A DNA stretch of 15,824 nt from CAG-533 sp963645165 (GTDB lineage Bacteria > Bacillota_I > Bacilli_A > RF39 > UBA660). Below are positions 7,662 through 14,581 of this stretch, one piece after another. Under the pieces are notes generated by a model. It saw only the letters and a program-made list of their open reading frames with translations. It was not told the DNA's origin and made no database searches. Position 1 is the stretch's first letter; every line of letters starts with the position of its first letter. The DNA is taken from contig CAVIQT010000064.1 of NCBI GenBank assembly GCA_963645165.1, positions 1-15,824 of the forward strand, given 5' to 3'. The translations under genes were made by a program, and so were the position numbers.

Positions 7662-9750
7662 TTACATCCTCACTTTCTTTAACAATTACACTTGCTGCAT
7701 CTAATATCTTTTGTTTTTCACTATCTAGTGCTTTACCTAAATAATTAAAGTAATCTTTCTTTATTGCTAAAGAACTCATACTTTGTCTTATATTTATTTC
7801 ATTATTTATTATAATTAGTTCTTCTTCACTATATGAATTATTTTCATCAACAGCCGTAAACTTACCCGTTGAAGCATTATAATAACCTAAACTATCTTGC
7901 CATGAACCATCAGAAAATACTGCTCTATCTTCATATTCAGAGAAAGTATCATGCCCTAAATATAATCTTGGATCATAATCTATATCAAACATATTAAGTA
8001 GTGTTGGTAACAAATCAATCATAGTAGTATATTTATATATTTGTTTAGCTTCAGTTGCACTATTATATATAATCATTGGTGTTCTATCTACTTCTTTATT
8101 AACTGTAACATCATAATCTAAAACAGAATTTATATCTTTATTAGTAAGACCGTATGGATAGTGATCACCAAATACCGCAATAACTGTATCATCTAACTTA
8201 CCAGCAGATTCTAAAGTTTCTAATAATAAGCCTATTGCTGCATCTAATTCTTTCATTTTAGACATATATCTTTTAACTGCTGTACTATAATTATATTCAC
8301 TAAACTCTGATAAATGTTTATCCCCATACTCTGAAGAAACTGTATATGGTTGATGTGTTGTAACACTTGTCATAAATACCATAAAATTATCATCATTTAT
8401 AAAATAAGGAGTACTTTGTTTTATTAAATCAACATCACTTGGCCACTCAGCATAAAGACTACTCCAACTTATATTAAGTCTACTAGCATTATAATAATTA
8501 GAACTACCCATATTAGGATGAATAGTCTTTCTAGCATAATAATAATCTGCATAATCATGATAACTACTAGTAGTATATCCTGAATTTTTAAACATATTAA
8601 ATATTGCTTCTGGATAAACATTATTTTTATACTTATCAGCTGTACATGTATTATTAATAGTAAATAAAGATGTCATCGCTGTCATTTCATTATTTCCTGT
8701 ATTACAATTATTTCTAGGAGAATAATTATTCCTATAACTTATACCTTCACTATATAATTTATATATATTTGGATATTCCTTTTCATTTATAGATATTAAA
8801 TTAACAGATTCAAGTAAAATAACAATTAAATTTTTACCCTTAAAAATACCAGTATATTCATTTTTAGGAGTTACTTCTCTATTAATAAAATAATTATTTA
8901 ATTTATTAAGTGATTCATTAGTTTCACTACTTATAACATTATTCCAAGCCGTATCATCAATAACTCTTTGATTATCTACAGTAGTATTATTATTATATTT
9001 ACTATTATCATAAGTAATATTAGTATCTAAATCTAAATCAACACTAATATCAAACGTGGTAACAATAATATCACTAGCACCATAAACTAAAACTCCAAAC
9101 TGACTTACAGATTGATTTGCATAAGTACTAGTTAATATTAACTTAGAGTTTTTAATACTCTGTGTCTTATTTTGCATAAAATCCACTTTTAAAGTAACAT
9201 AATACATAAGAAAAATAAAAGATAAAGATAATATTGAAAGATATATAGCGCATCTTTTCATTCTTCTAGTATCAATTTTAAATTTAAAATAAATAGTTTT
9301 ATTTAATTTATGTCTTCTAATAATTTTTTGTAAATACCAAATATAAACCATAAGTACTATTAATGGTACAATTACAAGATAACTAGTCCATCTAGATGCA
9401 ATAATAAAATCTTTAACATAATCTAAAACTTTAGTCCCTTGCTCAGCATTACCTACACCCATAAAAAATCCCATATAATGATATAAATTAATTTCTATAA
9501 AATAATAAAAAGTTAATAATACAGATATAATACTAATACATATTTTACTCCCCCATATCTTATTAAATAGAGACACAAAAAAGCCTAGAACTAAACTAAT
9601 TCCCATAGAGCTAATAAAAATTCTTAAAGTAGACCAAGATAAAATACTACTTGGATGAGTATTTATTTTTACAATTATTTCTAGTAAAAAAATAAAAATA
9701 GTAAATATAACTGTATTAATGAATATGCGTTTTCCTAATGTTTCTTTCAA
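7642..9750 (-). CDS. LtaS-like sulfatase-fold phosphoglycerol transferase (membrane)
   Basis: Membrane enzyme with an outward-facing alkaline-phosphatase/sulfatase domain, of the lipoteichoic acid synthase family that moves glycerol phosphate from phosphatidylglycerol to a growing polymer. About five N-terminal membrane helices (roughly 10-27, 42-62, 70-90, 122-140, 168-188) precede the catalytic domain (about 303-620). Residues matching LtaS metal and nucleophile positions: E314 (LLESVN), T351 in CNTGNNE as the nucleophile, H398 (YHDY), H466 (TTHQPY), and D529-H530 (FGDHYPY). A GTG 9 nt upstream (9759) is in frame, but it lies inside the ribosome binding site AAGGTGG, so TTG at 9750 is preferred (702 residues). 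The start overlaps the rnhB 3' end and the gene overlaps topA. Polymer product is inferred; other family members make glucan-linked or sugar-linked glycerol phosphates. Confidence 0.85.
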   Translation of the reverse strand: MKETLGKRIFINTVIFTIFIFLLEIIVKINTHPSSILSWSTLRIFISSMGISLVLGFFVSLFNKIWGSKICISIISVLLTFYYFIEINLYHYMGFFMGVGNAEQGTKVLDYVKDFIIASRWTSYLVIVPLIVLMVYIWYLQKIIRRHKLNKTIYFKFKIDTRRMKRCAIYLSILSLSFIFLMYYVTLKVDFMQNKTQSIKNSKLILTSTYANQSVSQFGVLVYGASDIIVTTFDISVDLDLDTNITYDNSKYNNNTTVDNQRVIDDTAWNNVISSETNESLNKLNNYFINREVTPKNEYTGIFKGKNLIVILLESVNLISINEKEYPNIYKLYSEGISYRNNYSPRNNCNTGNNEMTAMTSLFTINNTCTADKYKNNVYPEAIFNMFKNSGYTTSSYHDYADYYYARKTIHPNMGSSNYYNASRLNISWSSLYAEWPSDVDLIKQSTPYFINDDNFMVFMTSVTTHQPYTVSSEYGDKHLSEFSEYNYSTAVKRYMSKMKELDAAIGLLLETLESAGKLDDTVIAVFGDHYPYGLTNKDINSVLDYDVTVNKEVDRTPMIIYNSATEAKQIYKYTTMIDLLPTLLNMFDIDYDPRLYLGHDTFSEYEDRAVFSDGSWQDSLGYYNASTGKFTAVDENNSYSEEELIIINNEINIRQSMSSLAIKKDYFNYLGKALDSEKQKILDAASVIVKESEDVNESSNS

Positions 9751-10426
9751 AATTACCACCTTGTTTTATTAAATCACTTATAGGACTAAATGTAAACCTA
9801 TAATTATCTAAAAGTCCATATTGCTTTACACTTTCAATATGAGCCTTAGTAGGATACCCTTTATGATTTTTAAAACCATATTCGGGATATTCTAAGTCAA
9901 GTTCATACATCATAGAATCTCTAGTAACTTTAGCAATTACTGAAGCAGCTGCGATTGATTCACTTTTTAAATCACCTTTAATAATACTTGTTGATGGAAT
10001 ATCTAACTTTTCTAATTTCATCGCATCAATAAGAACATGTTCAGGTTTTACACTTAACTTTTCAATAGCGTCATACATAGCAAGTTTAGTTGCCTCATAA
10101 ATATTTACTTCATCAATTACTTTATTATCTTTAATGCCAACTGCAACACTTATAGCATCTTTCATAATTATCTTATAAAATTCATTACGCTTTTTTTCTG
10201 TTAATTTCTTTGAATCAGTTAATCCTTCTAAATGATAATTAACAGGAAGTATTACCGCCGCAGTTACCACCGGGCCAACTAGTGGCCCTCTACCTACTTC
10301 ATCAACCCCAGCAATTAATGTAATACCTTTTGCATATAATTCTTTTTCATAAGATAAATTATCAGTTACAATAATTTTCTCTTTCCCTTTAGAAGTTAAC
10401 TTACCCTTACTTATTTCCTCTTTCAT
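9716..10426 (-). CDS. rnhB: Ribonuclease HII RnhB
   Basis: Removes RNA from RNA-DNA hybrids and single ribonucleotides embedded in DNA. The catalytic acidic set is intact: D42 and E43 in AGVDEVGRGPLVGPV, D134 in LIDA, D152 in KGD. The conserved SIAAASVIAKVTRD helix follows at about 157-170, and the ribonucleotide-sensing GRG is in the first motif. 236 residues, with a roughly 30-residue lysine-rich N-terminal extension. Start ATG follows AGTAGGTAG. It lies 6 nt after the rbgA stop, as in Bacillus, and overlaps the ltaS-like gene at its 3' end. Confidence 0.97.
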   Translation of the reverse strand: MKEEISKGKLTSKGKEKIIVTDNLSYEKELYAKGITLIAGVDEVGRGPLVGPVVTAAVILPVNYHLEGLTDSKKLTEKKRNEFYKIIMKDAISVAVGIKDNKVIDEVNIYEATKLAMYDAIEKLSVKPEHVLIDAMKLEKLDIPSTSIIKGDLKSESIAAASVIAKVTRDSMMYELDLEYPEYGFKNHKGYPTKAHIESVKQYGLLDNYRFTFSPISDLIKQGGNFERNIRKTHIH

Positions 10427-10432
10427 ATCTAC

Positions 10433-11293
10433 CTACTTTTCATTTATTATTTTCTCATACCTATCAAAAGTAATATTTTTAATATTTTCTTTTTTAATAT
10501 CATTAATTATAGCCTTATAAACTCTATTATAATCAGTAGTACCCATATTTTTAGCAATTATATCTATAGTATCATCATCAATTGTCTTTACTTTATATCT
10601 ATTCTCATATATCTCTGGATAAAATTCATTTAATGTTTTTAAAATATAATAAGCCACATCCTTAATAGGTAAAACATTTTCACTAATTGCTGTCATAGAC
10701 GCTAAATTATAAGCAATATAATCATTATCAAACTTAGGCCATAAAATCCCTGGAGTATCTAAAACAAGTAACTTATACTTTGTCTTTAACCATGCATTAT
10801 TTTTAGTAACACCAGGCATATTACCGACATTAGATACTTTCTTACCTGCAAGCTTATTAATTAAGGTACTCTTCCCCACATTAGGAATTCCAACAACAGT
10901 AGCCTTAACTTCCTTAGACTTCATTCCATTTTTAATTCTTTTAGCATTTATTTCATCTGCAAATACACTAGTAGCATCAATAATTTTTTTATAATCACTT
11001 GAAGAATTTAAGTTAGCCAATATAACAATATAGCCCTTTTTTTCATAATATTTTACCCATTTAGAAGTTTCTGATAAATCACATAAGTCTTTTTTAGTCA
11101 TAATTAAAACTCTTTTTTTATTCTTAATTAATTCATCAATATCTTTTATTTTAGATGAATAAGGAATTCTCGCATCAATTAATTCAAAAACTATATCAAT
11201 TAAAGGCATTGTTTCTTTTAGTAATCTTTTAGTTTTTTGCATATGTCCTGGGTACCAATTTATATTTGTTTTATTTATATTTTCATTATTCAT
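10433..11293 (-). CDS. rbgA: Ribosome biogenesis GTPase RbgA/YlqF
   Basis: Circularly permuted GTPase needed for late assembly of the large ribosomal subunit. Motif order is permuted: G4 TKKD (66-69), then G1 GIPNVGKS (134-141), G2 threonine 162 and G3 DTPG (178-181); a C-terminal RNA-binding ANTAR-like region completes it (286 residues). The hallmark NINWYPGHM is near the N terminus (10-18). An in-frame GTG at 11302 is part of the ribosome binding site AGTAGGTGA; ATG 11293 sits 6 nt from it and is chosen. The first residues (MNNENINK) are not conserved in the family and resemble the tail of the tiny ORFs found upstream in the accessory region, suggesting this 5' end has been replaced or rebuilt. 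It begins 18 nt after the HAD gene. Confidence 0.96.
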   Translation of the reverse strand: MNNENINKTNINWYPGHMQKTKRLLKETMPLIDIVFELIDARIPYSSKIKDIDELIKNKKRVLIMTKKDLCDLSETSKWVKYYEKKGYIVILANLNSSSDYKKIIDATSVFADEINAKRIKNGMKSKEVKATVVGIPNVGKSTLINKLAGKKVSNVGNMPGVTKNNAWLKTKYKLLVLDTPGILWPKFDNDYIAYNLASMTAISENVLPIKDVAYYILKTLNEFYPEIYENRYKVKTIDDDTIDIIAKNMGTTDYNRVYKAIINDIKKENIKNITFDRYEKIINEK

Positions 11294-11311
11294 TTTTTTC
11301 ACCTACTTTAT

Positions 11312-11815
11312 TTATTTTTCTATCAACGAATCAACATCACTAGGCAATAATGCATTTATTCCTATCTTATCAAAGTTAATAACGTTTTCTTCAATATCAT
11401 CTACAAATAATACTTCATTCAAATTACAATTATTAACCTTGCTAATTATTTTTGCTGCATCTATTTTTAATTGCTGATTTCTTGTTGAAATAACTTCTAT
11501 ATCATTTCCGTAATATTTATGAACAAAATATTCTTTTGCTTTCAAATGAAATGAAAATTTCATTCCAGATACACAATATATTTTAACATTATTTTTTCTT
11601 AAAATATTAATTAGTTTAAGTATAGATTCTGACATATTACATGGTTCAATTATTTCATAAAATTTTTTAGGAACTAAATATGCATTTAAATAATAGTTTT
11701 GTAACTTTTCTTCAGATTCATTACGATGTTTTTGATAATCTTTATCTTTATAAATTGCAAGTGTATCATCAAAATCAAAAATTGCTACTTTAATATTGCT
11801 TAAATTAATTTTCAT
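11312..11815 (-). CDS. HAD-superfamily hydrolase
   Basis: Small cytoplasmic phosphatase-type protein of 167 residues. HAD motif I DFDDTLA has nucleophile D14 and acid D16; motif II serine is S83 (CVSG); motif III lysine probably K117; motif IV is FVDDIEENV with D139 and D140. The substrate cannot be told. The inserted cap between motifs I and II is short and alpha-helical. Start ATG 11815 overlaps the last 11 nt of the broken rhuM gene and uses a ribosome binding site (TAGGAG) inside it. The 27 bp covering this junction are repeated exactly at the start of the deoxyribosyltransferase-like gene (14528-14554). I place it as the last gene of the accessory region rather than part of the rbgA operon, although read-through into rbgA is likely. 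Confidence 0.85.
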   Translation of the reverse strand: MKINLSNIKVAIFDFDDTLAIYKDKDYQKHRNESEEKLQNYYLNAYLVPKKFYEIIEPCNMSESILKLINILRKNNVKIYCVSGMKFSFHLKAKEYFVHKYYGNDIEVISTRNQQLKIDAAKIISKVNNCNLNEVLFVDDIEENVINFDKIGINALLPSDVDSLIEK

Positions 11816-12302
11816 TTATTTCATCTCCTACATAATCTTCTGTTTCTTCTAATAATTTTTCAAAATAATCTTTATCAATAAAAGAGACATTTTTCATTCT
11901 TTCTTTGTCTAATACATATCCTTGAATAGTAAAAGTTTTTAGTACATTTGTCGCCCATCTTCTAAATTGAGTAGCTCTTATTGAATTCACTCTATATCCA
12001 ACAGAAATTATAGCATCTAAATTATAGAATTCAACATTTCTTTTAACATTTCTAGTTTCTTATTTTTGAACTAATTCCATTTTGAAATAAGTTGAATCTT
12101 TATCTAATTCATTTTCATTATATATATTTATAAGGTACTTTGCAATTGTAGGCTGTTCAACATCAAATAATTCTGCCATAGCTTTTTGTGTCATCCACAA
12201 AGTCTCATTTTCATATCTAACATAAATACCTTAACCTTTTTCCTGAAGTTTAAATGTTATAAATTCTTCAGTACTACTTCTAATAATTAATTCTTTTGCC
12301 AT
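11805..12302 (-). pseudogene. Broken and shortened RhuM-family gene
   Basis: Hand translation from ATG 12302 (ribosome binding site AGGAG, 9 nt spacing) gives a RhuM-like reading frame with two in-frame TAA codons, at 12231-12233 (codon 24) and 12060-12062 (codon 81); each could come from GAA by one change. Conserved RhuM parts are still readable: ETLWMTQKAMAELF (helix-turn-helix-like), NVEFYNLDAIISVGYRVNS and the ATQFRRWATNVL segment. After YFEKLLEE it jumps directly to TEDYVGDEINEN and stops, where the intact paralogue at 14574-15590 continues for about 190 more residues. It has therefore also lost its C-terminal half. The last 187 bases still form an open frame but lack the domain start. 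The end of the gene carries the ribosome binding site of the HAD gene. Confidence 0.85.
11808..11834. repeat. 27-bp junction repeat, copy A (broken rhuM / HAD start)
   Basis: Exactly the same 27 bases occur at 14528-14554. Both copies hold the same ribosome binding site (TAGGAG) and the first codons ATGAAAAT of the following gene, here the HAD hydrolase, there the deoxyribosyltransferase-like gene. Here the repeat is also in frame with the end of the rhuM remnant (YVGDEINEN). Confidence 0.9.
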
Positions 12303-12421
12303 TTTTATCATCTCCTGCATTCAAAATTTTAGTTTTCCATCAAACGGAATTACCCTTAGTTTTTAATAATTTTAATCATTTTTTAGCTATTAAATGTAAA
12401 AAGAAAGGAAGAAAAAATTCT

Positions 12422-12553
12422 TTATTTACAAAGGCTTATGAGTAGTTTTTCATAAGTCGGTATATACCAGTTAATTCCGACTTTAGTTAACTTTTTTTCT
12501 AGATTGTTATTTTTCATTTCTGCTCTAATTTTTCTTTTTTGATACATATCCAT
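12422..12553 (-). CDS. Mini-ORF 1, 43 residues, MDMYQKR...INWYIP family
   Basis: Not recognised as a known family. It begins MDMYQKRKIRAEMK, is strongly basic, and reaches GINWYIPTYEK at residues 26-36 before a short unrelated tail. The ATG is one base after the stop of the GNAT gene (TAAAATG) and the ribosome binding site GAAGGTGAAG lies within the GNAT end, so it would be translated by coupling. It shares MDMYQKR and INWYIP with mini-ORFs 2 and 3, and INWY with the N terminus of RbgA. Conservation of both ends at protein level, with a variable middle, argues that it is or was coding. Function unknown; it may be a displaced rbgA 5' end. Confidence 0.6.
   Translation of the reverse strand: MDMYQKRKIRAEMKNNNLEKKLTKVGINWYIPTYEKLLISLCK
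12459..12468. other. Palindrome GGTATATACC in mini-ORF repeat 1
   Basis: A perfect 10-bp palindrome encoding the WYIP part of mini-ORF 1. The same palindrome is in copy 3 (15737-15746), there extended to 12 bp, and is mutated in copy 2. It sits at the point where the mini-ORFs stop resembling the start of rbgA, so it could mark a recombination or protein-binding site. Confidence 0.5.
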
Positions 12554-12554
12554 T

Positions 12555-13054
12555 TTAATCTTCACCTTCTTTTATTATTTGTTCATTTTCTATCATATCT
12601 AACATTCTAACATGGAAGCCATTATTTTGGTAAAATTTGATTGCTTTCTCATTATAACAAAACACAGCAATCATTATTTTTTCACTCCCTTGAGACTTTA
12701 AATAATTACTCATTTTTTGTAGCAAAACTTTACCTATACCTTTACCTCTATAATTTTTGTCAACTACTAATTCAGTTATTCTGCCTCTTTTTGGTGCATT
12801 AAAGTCAAAGGTTGTAATTTTATCATTATTAATAATTCCAGCAACTAAACCTATTATCTTTTTATTTTCTTTATATAAAAAACTTTACCATTTTTTTCAT
12901 TAATATTTTTTAACATCTCTTTAAAAATTTTTTCTCTATATTGATTGCCAACTATATTATACCCTTCTATATCAATACTTGATATATATTTCTGTAACTC
13001 TACTAATAAGTCTTTCACTTGTTCGCTATATTCTTCACTATATTCAACTATCAT
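12555..13054 (-). pseudogene. GNAT-family N-acetyltransferase, frameshifted
   Basis: The two halves together encode a typical GNAT protein of about 166 residues. The first half (from ATG 13054, ribosome binding site AAGGAG) ends early at NGKVFYIKKIKR. If one base is added in the T-run at about 12883-12888, the frame continues KVFLYKENKKIIGLVAG and then RITELVVDKNYRGKGIGKVLLQKM, which is the acetyl-CoA binding motif A, and later AIKFYQNNGF, the usual GNAT motif B, ending at TAA 12555-12557. The substrate is unknown. The break could be a real mutation, a sequencing error in a homopolymer, or slippage. It lies 19 nt after dinD, so the pair forms one unit, and mini-ORF 1 starts 1 nt after its stop. 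Confidence 0.85.
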
Positions 13055-13073
13055 AATCCTATCTCCTTACTAC

Positions 13074-13934
13074 CTATTGTTTAGTTGTTCCTTCAAGTTT
13101 CTTTTGTTCTTTTGTTTCTAATTTTTTCTTTTCTCTTTCTAGTTCTTTTAAACTCTTTTTAGGTGTTGGCATTTCTTCTGGCATCATTCCACCAATATCT
13201 GCAATTGCTTTTCTAACTTTTTTACCGACTTCATAATGTACATCTTTTGCATTCTTCTCTCCTTGCACATTATCTTTTATAAGTTTTTGTTTAGTTTGAT
13301 TTATTCTGAATAAATTAGCTACTAATTCATCTTCATTCATATTATCTAAAATATCTTCACGGTATCTTAATTTTTTTCTTTTAAAAATATCATCAGCAGT
13401 TTCACCATTATATAATCCTTTATATCCTGCATTATGAAATTCAGCCATATTTTTGACACCTGCTGCAGAAGCAACTCTTTGCAAAGTATAATTACCTTGT
13501 TTTGTTAATTTTCTTTGATAAAATCTTTTTTCATCATCTGATAAAGAATCATATTCTTGTTCAGTTATTTCTTGTTTTCTTGTTTGAATAGCAAAATATG
13601 TTTGTCCTAAGGCAACAACTTCTTTACTCGGATCTGCATTTTGTACTATTAAATAACACATGTATCTTGAAAGTCTATAATCTTGTATATTAGCAGTAGC
13701 ATTATTGTTTCTTTTTGACAACTTGTTGACCTCAACAAGTTGTTCATCTATATTAAATCCAGAATTTTTACAAGCCTCTTTTGCCTTATTTAAAACCTTT
13801 AAGAAATTTCTCCAGTCTTTATATTCTAAAACTTTTGAAAGTTCCCTAGCATACCAATATTCATTTCCATAATCATCTATATGTTTTATGTTTTCAAAAA
13901 TACTACTTGTATATTCATTTTCAATTTTCTTCAT
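13074..13934 (-). CDS. dinD: DinD-family DNA-damage-inducible-type protein
   Basis: Cytoplasmic protein of 286 residues related to E. coli DinD (about 274 residues, an SOS gene whose product antagonises RecA filaments). Family blocks: EYWYARELSKVLEYKDWRNF (25-44, Bro-N-like), DYRLSRYMCYLIVQNADPSK (85-104), EVVALGQTYFAIQTRKQE (105-122), and GVKNMAEFHNAGYKGLYNG (159-177). The last 30 residues are a charged, lysine-rich coiled-coil-like tail. An ATG 18 nt upstream (13952) is in frame, but GGAGG at 13940-13944 places the start at 13934. No Bacillus-type or E. coli-type LexA box is visible upstream, so SOS control is not supported here. DinD and RhuM genes are often met near restriction-modification or defence genes; none is in the window. 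Confidence 0.85.
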   Translation of the reverse strand: MKKIENEYTSSIFENIKHIDDYGNEYWYARELSKVLEYKDWRNFLKVLNKAKEACKNSGFNIDEQLVEVNKLSKRNNNATANIQDYRLSRYMCYLIVQNADPSKEVVALGQTYFAIQTRKQEITEQEYDSLSDDEKRFYQRKLTKQGNYTLQRVASAAGVKNMAEFHNAGYKGLYNGETADDIFKRKKLRYREDILDNMNEDELVANLFRINQTKQKLIKDNVQGEKNAKDVHYEVGKKVRKAIADIGGMMPEEMPTPKKSLKELEREKKKLETKEQKKLEGTTKQ

Positions 13935-13953
13935 TGTTACCTCCAACATCATT

Positions 13954-13959
13954 ATTATA
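13954..13959 (-). promoter_or_regulatory. Candidate -10 element for dinD
   Basis: Minus-strand TATAAT, 20 nt before the dinD ATG and just ahead of its GGAGG. No good -35 sequence is found at 17 nt; that place is taken by the inverted repeat at 13971-13985. Confidence 0.45.
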
Positions 13960-13970
13960 TAAAAGTTTCT

Positions 13971-13985
13971 TTAAGTCGTTCTTAA
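13971..13985. promoter_or_regulatory. Inverted repeat TTAAG-N5-CTTAA, possible dinD operator
   Basis: Arms TTAAG and CTTAA around TCGTT lie where the -35 region of the dinD promoter would be. The inner 11 bases AAGTCGTTCTT recur at 14086-14096, at the end of mini-ORF 2. It does not match a LexA box. It may be an operator or a leftover of the mini-ORF repeat. Confidence 0.4.
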
Positions 13986-14085
13986 CTGACTTTTCTTATA
14001 ATTTTTATTAATTTTTTATTGAAAATTGCAAAAAGTAATTCAATTAAAAACCTTATAAAATAAGAGTTTTAAAGAGAGTTTATAT

Positions 14086-14195
14086 AAGTCGTTCTTTACC
14101 AGTTGATACTCGTTGACGGTAAACCTTTTGTATCTTCGTTCATTTTTTTATTTTTTCTCATTTCTCTTTTTTGATACATATCCATTTTTAATCAC
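14086..14195 (-). repeat. Mini-ORF repeat, copy 2
   Basis: Very similar to copy 3 from the CCAGTTGATACTC end through the coding part, and to copy 1 around the start codon. In place of GGTATATACC it reads TTCTTTACC, which creates the early stop. The gap 13935-14095 to dinD holds only the candidate promoter and inverted repeat described there. Confidence 0.8.
14096..14185 (-). CDS. Mini-ORF 2, 29 residues, MDMYQKR...INW family
   Basis: Unrecognised small basic ORF that starts MDMYQKREMRKNKKMN and ends LPSTSINW, stopping at TAA just where mini-ORF 3 continues with YIPPYGKPY. Ribosome binding site GGGAAGTGA precedes the ATG. It begins 41 nt after the stop of the deoxyribosyltransferase-like gene and ends 161 nt before dinD. 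The frame and start agree with the other two copies. The tail appears lost by base changes (TAT to TAA), so this copy may be decaying, or the tail may not matter. Confidence 0.5.
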   Translation of the reverse strand: MDMYQKREMRKNKKMNEDTKGLPSTSINW

Positions 14196-14226
14196 TTCCC
14201 TTTTTTATAAATTGTATGTTGTTGTT

Positions 14227-14535
14227 TTACTTGCTTTCTATTAAATCAGTATAATATTTAATTTCTTTTCCTAATTTTTGGGCATAATCTATTTCTAATT
14301 TTGTACTATTTCCAATATAATTATTTATATTTACTACTAATATAGCATCTGATAACTCTATTCTCTTAAAATGTGCCTCATTTAATTTTATTAATTGTTC
14401 TTTGGTTCTCTCAATATTCTCTAATACAGAATATACTGACGTAAGAATACAATATCCTTCTAATGCCATTTTTTCAGCAACTATCATCAACTCTTTTTGA
14501 AATTTTAAGCTTCCACATAGTGTTACTATTTTCAT
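14227..14535 (-). CDS. Nucleoside 2-deoxyribosyltransferase-like small protein
   Basis: 102-residue Rossmann-like protein. LCGSLKF (6-12) near the N terminus, HFKRIELSDAILVVN (55-69) and STKLEIDYAQKLGKEI (77-92) match the nucleoside 2-deoxyribosyltransferase/DUF4406-type superfamily; E81 is a candidate for the glutamate that attacks the sugar in these enzymes. True deoxyribosyltransferases are longer (about 150 residues), so the reaction may be different, for example nucleoside or nucleotide hydrolysis. Start ATG with TAGGAG lies in the 27-bp repeat shared with the HAD gene. It follows rhuM by 38 nt with a hairpin between, so it probably belongs to the same transcript. Confidence 0.7.
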   Translation of the reverse strand: MKIVTLCGSLKFQKELMIVAEKMALEGYCILTSVYSVLENIERTKEQLIKLNEAHFKRIELSDAILVVNINNYIGNSTKLEIDYAQKLGKEIKYYTDLIESK

Positions 14536-14554
14536 TTATTTCATCTCCTACATA
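14528..14554. repeat. 27-bp junction repeat, copy B (rhuM / deoxyribosyltransferase-like start)
   Basis: Exact second copy of 11808-11834. Here the upstream rhuM frame has already stopped; one frame over, the sequence still reads TTEYVGDEINEN, like the end of the broken rhuM copy (TEDYVGDEINEN). Confidence 0.9.
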
Positions 14555-14563
14555 CTCTGTAGT

Positions 14564-14581
14564 GTGAATAGTTTCATTCAC
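14564..14581 (-). other. Hairpin between rhuM and the deoxyribosyltransferase-like gene
   Basis: Minus-strand GTGAAT/ATTCAC arms (6 bp) around GAAACT include the rhuM stop codon. No T-run follows, so it is not a normal terminator; it could tune expression of the downstream gene. Confidence 0.4.

Larger units (their letters stand above)
12392..12560 (-). repeat. Mini-ORF repeat, copy 1
   Basis: First of three related repeats. The conserved core covers the tiny ORF; shared outer parts include the 15-base string at 12392-12406, which recurs at 15670-15684. Inside are the 10-bp palindrome GGTATATACC (12459-12468), also in copy 3, and just downstream on the minus strand a 7-bp hairpin CTTATGA/TCATAAG (12433-12455). 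This is the most diverged copy in its middle part. The gap 12303-12421 before the broken rhuM gene contains no gene. Confidence 0.8.

Noticed and set aside
12060..12233. TAA read as an amino acid in the rhuM remnant
   Set aside because: All other genes in the window end at TAA, TAG or TGA in the normal way, and the same gene has also lost its C-terminal half, so decay is the simpler reading.
12883..12888. Programmed -1 frameshift in the GNAT gene
   Set aside because: The T-run does not form a proper X XXY YYZ slippery heptamer in the zero frame, and no stable downstream structure is evident; a simple indel explains it.
13935..14100. LexA (SOS) box upstream of dinD
   Set aside because: GAACG occurs, but there is no GAAC-N4-GTTC or CTGT-N8-ACAG type palindrome.
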